DNA of 64,000 nt from Haliea sp. Lineage in GTDB: Bacteria > Pseudomonadota > Gammaproteobacteria > Pseudomonadales > Halieaceae. The translations under genes were made by a program, and so were the position numbers. Under the pieces are notes generated by a model, which did no database searches, was not told the DNA's origin, and saw only the letters and a list, made by a program, of their open reading frames with translations. Shown one piece after another: positions 57,090 to 64,000 of this stretch. Location of the stretch: assembly GCA_016704305.1 (NCBI GenBank), contig JADJAL010000007.1:1-64000 (forward strand), written 5' to 3'. Position 1 is the stretch's first letter; each line of letters opens with the position of its first letter.

Positions 57090-59044
57090 GTGGCTGCTGA
57101 GCGGATTCCCTTCGGCGCGATGCTCGTGCTCGCGATCTCGTCACTACTCTCGAGTTGTGCCGACAAGTCGTCCGTTTCGCCGGCGCCGCTCACGCCCGTC
57201 ACGCCGATCGAGCACGTCATCGTCGTCGTCGGCGAGAACCAGAGCTTCGACGCCCTGTTCGCGACGTACGATCCTCCGGGCGGCCAGCAGGTATGGAACC
57301 TGCGCTCGCGTGGCATCGTCGACGCGAATGGACTGCCCGGTCCGAACTTCGCGCGTGCCGCACAGCAGCAGGCCGAAGCGCGCACGCGCTACGAGATCAG
57401 CCCGGCGAAGACCGGTCCGTACGCGACGTTGCCGCAGCCGACACGACCCTGGGCGCGCTCGAGAAGCCCCCGTGCGTCGCGTCGCCGGTGCTGTGCCCGG
57501 ACCCCGGCCTGTCCGACGCGGACCAGCAGCTCCTCTTCCAGGGCGGGACCGGTCAGTCCCAGGCGCGCCCCGACTGCCGCTACCCGACCGACCTGCCAAA
57601 CGGCCCGTATCAGATCACCGGTCCGTACCCGCCGTTGACGCGCACCTCCTCCTGCCCCGACCTGTTGCCGGTGCAGCCGATCGACAACGCGGGCGACCCC
57701 GTCCACAGCTTCTTCCAGATGTGGCAGCAGAGCGACTGCTCCATCGCCCACGCGAGCGCGGACAACCCGAGCGGCTGCACCGCCGACTTGACGACCTGGG
57801 TCGCGGTGTCGGTCGGCTGGGCCATCGGCAGGCCGCCGACGAACGATCAGGACACCGCGCAGGGCGGCGCGCCGATGGGCTTCTACAACATCGCGGCAGG
57901 TGACCTGCCCTACTTCCGCGAGCTCGCCGAGACCTACACGATGAGCGACAACTACCACCAGTTCCTGATGGGCGGGACGATGGCGAACTCGTTCTCGCTC
58001 GGAACGGCGGACGTGCTGGTCTACAGCGACGCGAATGGCGACCCGGCGACGCCGCCCGAGAGCCAGATCCTCAATCCCGACCCCGTGCCCGGCAGCAACA
58101 ACTTCTACCAGCGCGACGCGTTCGGCCTGAACGCCGACCCCGGCAGCACGAGCCAGGCGGCCTACGTGAGCTGCGCGGACGAGACACAGCCCGGCGTCGC
58201 CGCGATCACCGAGTACCTCGACGCGCTCCCCTACCCCGCGTTCCGCGGCGGCAACTGCGAGCCCGGTCGCTACTACGTGGTGACGAACAACTACCCGAGC
58301 TACCAGCTCGACGGCAGCCTGGTGATGGGCGAGTCGAACGCGTTCCCGGCCGGCGCCGACTACACCGTCGGCCCGTCGAAGGTGCGCACGATCGCCGACG
58401 CACTGAACGAGGCGCGGGTCTCGTGGGCGTTCTACGGCGAAGGCTCGTCGCTGTCCGACGCGACACCGCCGCAGAACTTCCTCTACTGCGATATCTGCAA
58501 CCCGTTCCAGTACACGATGTCGATCATGACGACGTCGGAGCGCGAGAAAATCTTCGACATCGACGCGTTCTACGCCCACGTGCAGGACGGCACCCTGCCC
58601 GCGGTGTCGTACGTGAAGCCCGACACCAACCTCGACGGCCACCCCGGCACGTCCACACCCACTCTCTACGAAGCGTTCCTGCGCAAGCTGATCACCAGCG
58701 TGCAGGCGAACGAGGAGCTGTGGTCGAAGACCGCGATCCTCGTGACCTTCGACGAGGGCGGCGGAGTCTACGACTCCGGCTACATCCAGCCGATCGACTT
58801 CTTCGGCGACGGTCCGCGCACGGTGATGATCGCCGTGTCGCCGTACTCGAAGGGCGGACGCATCGACCACACGTACGCGGATCACGCCTCGGTGCTGAAG
58901 TTCATCGAGCACAACTGGAGGCTGGCCCCGCTCACCGCGCGGAGCCGCGACAACCTGCCCAACCCGATCTCGCATCCCGATGCGCCCTGGTTCCCGACCA
59001 ACAGCCCGGCGATCGGAGACCTGACGACGCTGTTCGACTTCTGA
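57090..59044 (+). CDS. Phosphoesterase (phospholipase C / acid phosphatase superfamily) lipoprotein, high-GC outlier, one frame break
   Basis: GTG 57090 is preceded by TAGGAGG (57077-57083) and yields a lipoprotein signal AMLVLAISSLLSSC. Family motifs are HVIVVVGENQSFDALFATYD near residue 50, MSDNYHQFLMGGTMANSFSL, ILVTFDEGGGVYDSGY, and DHTYADHASVLKFIEHNWRL near the end. These are the metal-binding parts of the PLC/AcpA superfamily, which hydrolyse phosphate esters outside the cytoplasm. The first frame is lost near 57433-57440 (PYATLPQ) and the second continues with ADTTLGALEKPPCV to 59044, giving about 651 residues. Codon use is strongly C/G-ending and richer in GC than any neighbour, which suggests recent transfer. 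It stands alone. Confidence 0.88.
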
Positions 59045-59168
59045 GCCCCGTCCGCGCGCGCCTGTGGGCAGGATGGATGTTCACAGCCTGAGACGGTGCA
59101 CAACACCTCCCGCAGCAACGACCGCTTTGGGAGGAGAAGGTATCCAGGCAACAATACCGCAGCCCGAA

Positions 59169-59960
59169 TCAGTCCTTCCTTATCCGCACCTTCGCCGTCT
59201 GTCGGCTGAGCGCCACCAACTGCCCCGCGCTGTCCCAGTATTCGCCGTCTTCCTCGATCACACCGTTGGTCATGTAGCGCGACGCCAGGCGCACCTGCAG
59301 CGGCCCGGGTGCCGGGTGCGCGCGGACCTGCACTGTCAGCTCGATCGTGGGTACCCAGCCGACCGGGCCAAATACGGTGAACACCGGCGGTGGGAAGGCG
59401 TCGGCGAACATCAGCAGGCCAATCACATCCGGTTCGGCGCCATCGCTGTGCCGCACCCAGCCGCAGAATGCGCCGCTGCCGTCGGGTTCGACCTTGTTGA
59501 ATACCTCGCCGCCTGACACCAGCCGCATCTCGGCACGTTTGCGAAATTCCAGGCCCTTGTCCGGCGGCGGCGCGCATTCGTCCCAGCCCGGAAATAGCGG
59601 CCGGTCGACGGCGGACCAGTTTTCGCCATTGAGTTTGTCCAGATCGGTGAACGCCGCCGTGACCTTCACCCTGAGCTCGCCCTGCTGGTACATTTTTACT
59701 TCGGCAAAACTGGTGCTGCGCCCACTGCCCAACAACTCGACGTAGCAGTCGATGGGGCCGAGTTCCGTCGGGGCCAGGTAATAGGCACTGACCGTCAGTG
59801 GATCCTTGTGCGGCAACACGGCGCGCAGTGCACGCCCCGCCACCGCCAGCACGTAGCCGCCATTGGGCACCGCGCCGATGCGCCAGCCCTCGCACAACTC
59901 ACCGCGAAAATGCTTGTCACTGATCTGCTCAACAGCGGTTTCCCGCGCAAACTGTCCCAT
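59169..59960 (-). CDS. Thioesterase-like (TesB-type double hotdog) protein
   Basis: The protein is 263 residues from ATG 59960 (MGQFARETAVEQISDKHFRG). The N-terminal hotdog half shows WRIGAVPNGGYVLAVAGRAL and LTVSAYYLAPTELG then STSFAEVKMYQQGEL. The second half has WVPTIELTVQVRAHPAPGPL and SRYMTNGVIEEDGEYWDSAG. This is the pattern of the acyl-CoA thioesterase/TesB-like family often annotated as 'thioesterase family protein', cytoplasmic. The catalytic Asp/Gln of E. coli TesB is not clearly placed, so activity is not proven. The frame upstream to 60002 lacks a ribosome site. Divergent from the exported-protein cluster. Confidence 0.85.
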   Translation of the reverse strand: MGQFARETAVEQISDKHFRGELCEGWRIGAVPNGGYVLAVAGRALRAVLPHKDPLTVSAYYLAPTELGPIDCYVELLGSGRSTSFAEVKMYQQGELRVKVTAAFTDLDKLNGENWSAVDRPLFPGWDECAPPPDKGLEFRKRAEMRLVSGGEVFNKVEPDGSGAFCGWVRHSDGAEPDVIGLLMFADAFPPPVFTVFGPVGWVPTIELTVQVRAHPAPGPLQVRLASRYMTNGVIEEDGEYWDSAGQLVALSRQTAKVRIRKD

Positions 59961-60112
59961 AATGCTCCTGTTCTTACGACACATGTGGCGGCACGTTGCC
60001 AACGTCCCAAGGGGCGAGTATTTTGTCCGTCTGACCCGGTAATGTATAGTCCGCGTCTTTTATGTACACCGCACGTTGCGGTATCCCGGCCTAGCACCAC
60101 AGGGGGTGTACG

Positions 60113-61403
60113 ATGCATACAAAGTTCATTCCTGCCAGCCTGCTGCGCGTCCTGATGATGGTTTCAGTCCTGTGCGTCCCCGCCGCGCTCAGCCAGGACA
60201 TTGCTCAAGATGACGCGCAAGCCGACGCGACAGATACAGTGGCGAACATTGCGACGGACGACTCAACGAACTACGCCAAAGACATGCCGGCAGCCTACGT
60301 CACCTCCTCGCACCAGATACTGGCCTACAATCGCGCAATCAAGGAAACCGAATCCCGCGAGGGCGCCTATGGCAGCAGCCTGTCGGAATCGCTGCTCGGA
60401 CTGGCGCTAATACTGCAATCCCAGGGCCGGCACGACGAGGCCATCAAACTGTTCAAGCGCGGCGCGCACCTGGCGCGCATCAATGAAGGGCTGCACTGCG
60501 AACAACAGCTCCCCTTTGTGCGCGGCGAAATCGCCAGCCAAAAAGCACAGCAGAACTATGCGCAGGCAGACCAGCGCCAGAACTACCTGTACCACATACA
60601 AACTAAATCCATTGGCAGTGACGCCGCACTGGCGGACGCACACATGGAATACGCGCAGTGGCAATATGATGTACCAATTGGGGCTGGAGGAGAAGAACTA
60701 TGCGCGCCTGATAGACATGTGGGAGCTGTATCGCCTGGCATTCAATGACATCGTGTCGCGCGAAGGCAAGACATCGCCCAACCTGCTGCCGCCGCTGCAC
60801 GGCATGTTGCAAACGCAGTACCTGATTTCCAGCTACGTGATACCGCCTTCAACGCCGGTGTTCGGCGAGGAGGGCCAGATCGATGAAGACCTGTTGCGCT
60901 TCAGGACCTACCACAACCAGAGCTACAAGCACGGTAACGCGATTATTGAAGCGATCGCCGGCATCGAGCAGGAACGCAGCCCGCCAGACAGCCCGAATCA
61001 CGCCCGCGTACTGGTGATGCTGGGCGACTGGCGCCTGTGGAATGGCAAGAATACGGCGGCACTGGAGGCCTACCGTGAAGCGGAGACGGAACTTGCGCGA
61101 ACCGCTGATGCCCAAGCCCAGACCCAGCAGCTGTTTGGTGAGCCAGTCGCGCTGCCGGACATTGCCGACATGAGCTTGCTGCCGCCCGAAGTCGAGCCAA
61201 ACGAGTCAGCCGTTACGCTGGCGTTCGGTGTCACCGAGTACGGCAGGGTGCAGGACGTGGAGCGCCTCGACAATAACGAGGAAGACGACACGCAGGCATT
61301 TCGCCTGATGCGGCAACTGCGCAAAATTACGTTCCGACCGAGGTTTGAGGCGGGGCAACCAGTAGAGACGGAAAAACTTGTTAAAGCATTCCAGATTCAG
61401 TAA
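60113..61403 (+). CDS. Exported TPR-like protein with TonB-like C-terminal fold, one frame break
   Basis: ATG 60113 follows GGGGGTG. A signal peptide (LLRVLMMVSVLCVPAALS) precedes an Asp/Ala-rich stretch and tetratricopeptide-like helices (SESLLGLALILQSQGRHDEA, IKLFKRGAHLARINEGL, DAALADAHMEYAQWQYD). Near 60666-60672 the frame changes and the other frame goes on: YQLGLEEKNYARLIDMWELY, YKHGNAIIEAIAGIEQE, VMLGDWRLWNGKNTAALEAY. The end, VTLAFGVTEYGRVQDVE and RQLRKITFRPRFEAGQPVE, resembles the C-terminal beta domain of TonB-like energy transducers, but without an anchor. About 430 residues. Together with the next genes it forms an overlapping unit. The function is unknown. Confidence 0.75.
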
Positions 61404-62598
61404 CGCCGTTACCAGGCGACTTTGCGGCATCGGTGGTACAGCCTGCCTGTGCCTGCTGTTGTATGGCTGCCCCTCCGCCAGTACGCCCACCAAGCCGGAA
61501 TCGTCGCCTACCCCGCCGCCTACCAGCGCGCCGCCACCGAGCAGCAGCTCCAGCAGTTCAGCGGGCAGCACCAGCACCAGCGCGAGTTCCAGCCCGGGGG
61601 CAAGCACTCCTGCAAGTAGTCCCACCCAACCCTCGTCCGCCAGTGGCGGCGCGTCCGGCAGCCAGTCTGCCGGCAGTCCGGGCAGCACCGCCACCACTGA
61701 GGGCAGCGCGGCCGCCGGAGGCAGCAGTGACGAGGTGGGGCCGCCCGAGGAAAACACGGCCGAATCCGGGGGCGAGGCGGGTGGCAGCGCGAGCGAACAG
61801 CAAGCGGGCAGCGCGGAACCAACATTCAGTGAAGAATCCGGGGGCAGCGAAGGCCTGCCCGACCTGTTGGATGAACCCAGCCTGGAAGACAGCCCGAGTG
61901 GCGAGGGCACTGCGCCGGGTGCGGCTGGACAAGCATCAGCCAGTGCGGGCGGTGCGGCCGGGGCCGGGCAGATGGAAGGTCAAACAGGGGGCCAGGCGGG
62001 CAGCCAGGCAGGCGGACAAGCCGGGGGCCAATCCGGTGGTCAAGCTGGTGGTCAAACTGGTGGTCAATCGGGTAGTCAGCCAGGCGGCGGCTATGGCAGC
62101 TATGGCAGCCCGACAGGGATGCCCACCGGCAGCGGCGGCGGCCCGCTCACCCCGGCGGAACAGGTGGCCATACTGGACGCGCGCCTGCAAAAAGGCGCGG
62201 GTGAATTCGACGCGTTGATCATGAAGACCGAAGCCGAGCAGCGCGAGGCGGCGCGCGCGGCAGCCAAGGCAGCCGGCGGCGCAGGCAGCACGGGCAACGG
62301 AGGAATGAGTGGTGGGATCAGCGCCAGCAGTGCCGATGCCGAGGAGGGCAACAGCCCCTATGATGAAGGCGGCATGGCCGATGCGGGCGGCTACAGCACC
62401 GGTGGCGGCATGGGCGGCGCGGGCGGCGGCCAGCCGCCGCAGGACACTGCCAAGTATCCGGCACCGGCGGGCATTCCCAGCGGCACCGATGACGACGTCG
62501 TCGCGCGGCAGTTGCGCGAGGCCGCCGAACGCGAGGCCAACCCGGCAGTGCGCGAAAAACTGTGGGATGAATACCGCAAGTACAAGGGAATCAAATAG
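61378..62598 (+). CDS. Low-complexity Ser/Gly/Gln-rich lipoprotein
   Basis: The protein of 406 residues starts at TTG 61378, overlapping the previous gene by 26 bases. A lipoprotein signal (CGIGGTACLCLLLYGC) is followed by a long disordered region of Ser, Pro, Thr and Gly (about 32-190), then a GGQ-repeat stretch (GGQAGSQAGGQAGGQSGGQ and similar, about 200-235). An Ala-rich helix (VAILDARLQKGAGEFDALIM, AAARAAAKAAGG-like) and a final charged helix (VARQLREAAEREANPAVREK) end it. The tail, a plausible globular or binding part, is the most protein-like. It may act as a flexible envelope tether. Function unknown; the repeats are likely length-variable. Confidence 0.75.
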   Translation: MLKHSRFSNAVTRRLCGIGGTACLCLLLYGCPSASTPTKPESSPTPPPTSAPPPSSSSSSSAGSTSTSASSSPGASTPASSPTQPSSASGGASGSQSAGSPGSTATTEGSAAAGGSSDEVGPPEENTAESGGEAGGSASEQQAGSAEPTFSEESGGSEGLPDLLDEPSLEDSPSGEGTAPGAAGQASASAGGAAGAGQMEGQTGGQAGSQAGGQAGGQSGGQAGGQTGGQSGSQPGGGYGSYGSPTGMPTGSGGGPLTPAEQVAILDARLQKGAGEFDALIMKTEAEQREAARAAAKAAGGAGSTGNGGMSGGISASSADAEEGNSPYDEGGMADAGGYSTGGGMGGAGGGQPPQDTAKYPAPAGIPSGTDDDVVARQLREAAEREANPAVREKLWDEYRKYKGIK

Positions 62599-63818
62599 TG
62601 GCCATTCTGCGCCCGTATTACCGTGTAGGCCTGTGCCTGGGCATCAGCCTGTTGCTCAGCGCCTGTGTCAACCAGACGATCAAAAGCACGTCCGTGCCCG
62701 CCGTCAAGACGCCGGGTAGCGCCGTCACCGAGGAACAGCTGCTGGACGTTGCGGTTGTGGTCTTTGATCCCGGCCTTGATGATTACGACGAGGACGAGCA
62801 GGTCTACCCCGAGGTTCGCAAAGCCGAGGCGCGCTTCATGCCGCTGCAGCTATCACAGGCGATGCAGGACAGCGGCGCCTGGGGCGCGGTGCGGGTCGTG
62901 CCCGACGACGGCGAGGTCAACGACCTGATGGTGCGCGGCAAAATCCTGCACTCGGACGGCGAGACGCTGGAACTGGAAATCACCGCCACCGATGCGAGTG
63001 GCAAGGTGTGGCTGGACAAGGAGTACAGCGGCGAGGCGAGCCAATATGCTTATGCGGGCACCACGCGCAATACCAACGATCCATTCCAGGCGGTCTACAA
63101 CACCATCGCCAACGACCTGCTGCTGCAACTGGAAAAGCTGTCGCCCAAAGAACGCGCCGATGTGCGCGTGGTGACGGAGTTGCGCTTCGCGCGCAGCTTC
63201 TCACCGGATGCCTTCGACGGCTACCTGAAGGAAAACCGCAAGGGACAGTTTGAAATACAGCGCCTGCCGGCCGCGGACGACCCGATGCTGGCGCGTGTGC
63301 GGCAGATTCGCGAACGCGACAACGTCTACGTCGATACGCTGCAGACGTACTACACCACGTTTGATACGCAGATGGTGGCGCCCTACCAGGACTGGCGCAA
63401 AGCCAGTTACGAGGAGGTGCAGGCACTGGAGCAGTTACAAGCCGAGAGCACGCGCAACTTGATTCTCGGCGGGCTTGCCGTCATCGGAGGTATCGCTGCG
63501 GCCACTACCGGCGACAGCCAGACCAGCCGGGTGGCCGGACAGGTCGCGGTGCTCGGCGGCGGCCTGCTGGTGAAGAGCGGCCTCGACAAACGCAACGAGG
63601 CGCAGATTCACGTGCAGGCGCTGGAAGAACTCGGCGCGTCGCTGGAAGCGGAGGTCACGCCGCAGGTCATCGATCTGGAAGACCGCACCGTCACGCTCAG
63701 CGGCAACGTGGACGAGCAGTACGCCCAGTGGCGCGCGCTGCTGGCCGAGATCTACCGCGCCGAGATGGGCGAGCTGGATTTACCCGAGGAATCCGCTGGC
63801 ACTGCTGATACACTCTGA
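62598..63818 (+). CDS. Lipoprotein with a Gly-rich hydrophobic hairpin, function unknown
   Basis: The protein is 406 residues from GTG 62598, which shares a base with the stop of the preceding gene (TAGTG), so it is translationally coupled. The signal is VGLCLGISLLLSAC with lipobox. Residues 40-170 form a mixed alpha/beta domain (LDVAVVVFDPGLDDYDEDEQ, LQLSQAMQDSGAWGAVRVVP, LELEITATDASGKVW). A helical part follows (RQIRERDNVYVDTLQTYYTT). Near residue 290 a Gly-rich hydrophobic stretch, NLILGGLAVIGGIAAATTGD, then VAGQVAVLGGGLLVKSGLDK, could form a membrane hairpin. The end has a transglutaminase-free helix (EDRTVTLSGNVDEQYAQWRA). I recognise no family with a known role. Confidence 0.75.
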   Translation: MAILRPYYRVGLCLGISLLLSACVNQTIKSTSVPAVKTPGSAVTEEQLLDVAVVVFDPGLDDYDEDEQVYPEVRKAEARFMPLQLSQAMQDSGAWGAVRVVPDDGEVNDLMVRGKILHSDGETLELEITATDASGKVWLDKEYSGEASQYAYAGTTRNTNDPFQAVYNTIANDLLLQLEKLSPKERADVRVVTELRFARSFSPDAFDGYLKENRKGQFEIQRLPAADDPMLARVRQIRERDNVYVDTLQTYYTTFDTQMVAPYQDWRKASYEEVQALEQLQAESTRNLILGGLAVIGGIAAATTGDSQTSRVAGQVAVLGGGLLVKSGLDKRNEAQIHVQALEELGASLEAEVTPQVIDLEDRTVTLSGNVDEQYAQWRALLAEIYRAEMGELDLPEESAGTADTL

Positions 63819-63853
63819 CCTGTTCCCCTGATACGCAAGGCCCCTACGACGGC

Positions 63854-64000
63854 ATGTCCTCTCATAACGACCCAGTAAAGCCGATTCCGTTTGACGTTGT
63901 ACAACCGGCACCCATTCCGACCGCCAGCGCCACTAACAGCAGCAGCACCGCAAACGCACAACCCCAGCGCGGCACGCCGATCTGGGTGCTGCCCGCGCTG
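63854..64000 (+). CDS. Start of a further gene of the exported-protein cluster, partial
   Basis: ATG 63854 opens a frame that is free of stops to the window end (49 codons): MSSHNDPVKPIPFDVVQPAP, then a Ser/Thr/Ala-rich linker and GTPIWVLPAL, which looks like the start of a transmembrane helix. It lies 35 bases after the lipoprotein gene on the same strand and probably continues the unit, perhaps as an inner-membrane protein with a cytoplasmic Pro-rich head. Too little is present for assignment. Confidence 0.5.
   Translation, partial: MSSHNDPVKPIPFDVVQPAPIPTASATNSSSTANAQPQRGTPIWVLPAL

Noticed and set aside
57389..58975. 528-codon open frame on the minus strand
   Set aside because: It is antisense to the high-GC phosphoesterase; Arg/Val/Gly-rich with no domain.

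Overview
The window looks like chromosomal DNA of a gammaproteobacterium, most likely a marine, aerobic relative of the Halieaceae/Cellvibrionales. This is an inference from the protein families (E. coli-like AsnS, PdxH, FklB-type FKBP, CinA and RNase II), the many TonB, porin and lipoprotein genes, and the fairly high GC content. No rRNA, tRNA, CRISPR array, phage or complete insertion sequence was recognised. At least 25 single-base frame breaks interrupt otherwise well-conserved genes, some in homopolymers. The simplest reading is residual indel error in a long-read or metagenome assembly rather than mass gene decay. Genes are therefore annotated over their full extent and each break is noted.

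Layout. 1-4.5 kb: two glycosyltransferases at the edge of a surface-polysaccharide locus, one with a tandemly duplicated beta-rich region. 4.7-11.9 kb: housekeeping genes (PIN-PhoH ATPase, RNase II, AsnS, an SDR, a PPOX-fold protein). 12.0-12.2 kb: a 43-residue membrane protein behind an FNR/Anr-like box. 12.5-23.7 kb: a sulfatase, CysH, an orphan ParA, a long perfect palindrome, an iron-type alcohol dehydrogenase with an FKBP, a Nudix hydrolase, CinA, PdxH, a GNAT and a gamma-glutamyltransferase lipoprotein. 23.7-28.9 kb: an accessory patch with a deletion-derived duplicate of a DUF/esterase locus, a PEP-CTERM remnant, a TetR-GNAT pair and a membrane-anchored DUF. 28.9-37.5 kb: a heavy-metal RND efflux operon (tolC-like, adaptor, CusA-like pump, DUF3240) divergent from its two-component system and a DUF3365 haem protein. 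37.6-43.2 kb: a methyltransferase, an M23 peptidase, a TonB receptor and a PepSY protein. 43.2-46.4 kb: an orphan ParD antitoxin and an arsR-gapdh-arsJ arsenate operon. 46.6-55.6 kb: GltS, a TAXI binding lipoprotein, a DcaP-like porin, a periplasmic glutaminase, a second outer-membrane protein and an amidohydrolase/AstE-AspA fusion. 55.6-60 kb: a crotonase, a small membrane protein, a compositionally distinct phosphoesterase and a thioesterase-like protein. 60.1-64 kb: a run of overlapping genes for exported proteins of unknown function.

The most interesting candidate for a new system is 46.6-55.6 kb. There a glutamate permease of the ESS type shares an operon with a TAXI solute-binding lipoprotein but no TRAP membrane subunits. 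Nearby are a porin, a periplasmic glutaminase and a periplasmic deacylase fusion that could release acidic amino acids. The second candidate is the overlapping exported-protein gene set at 60.1-64 kb.
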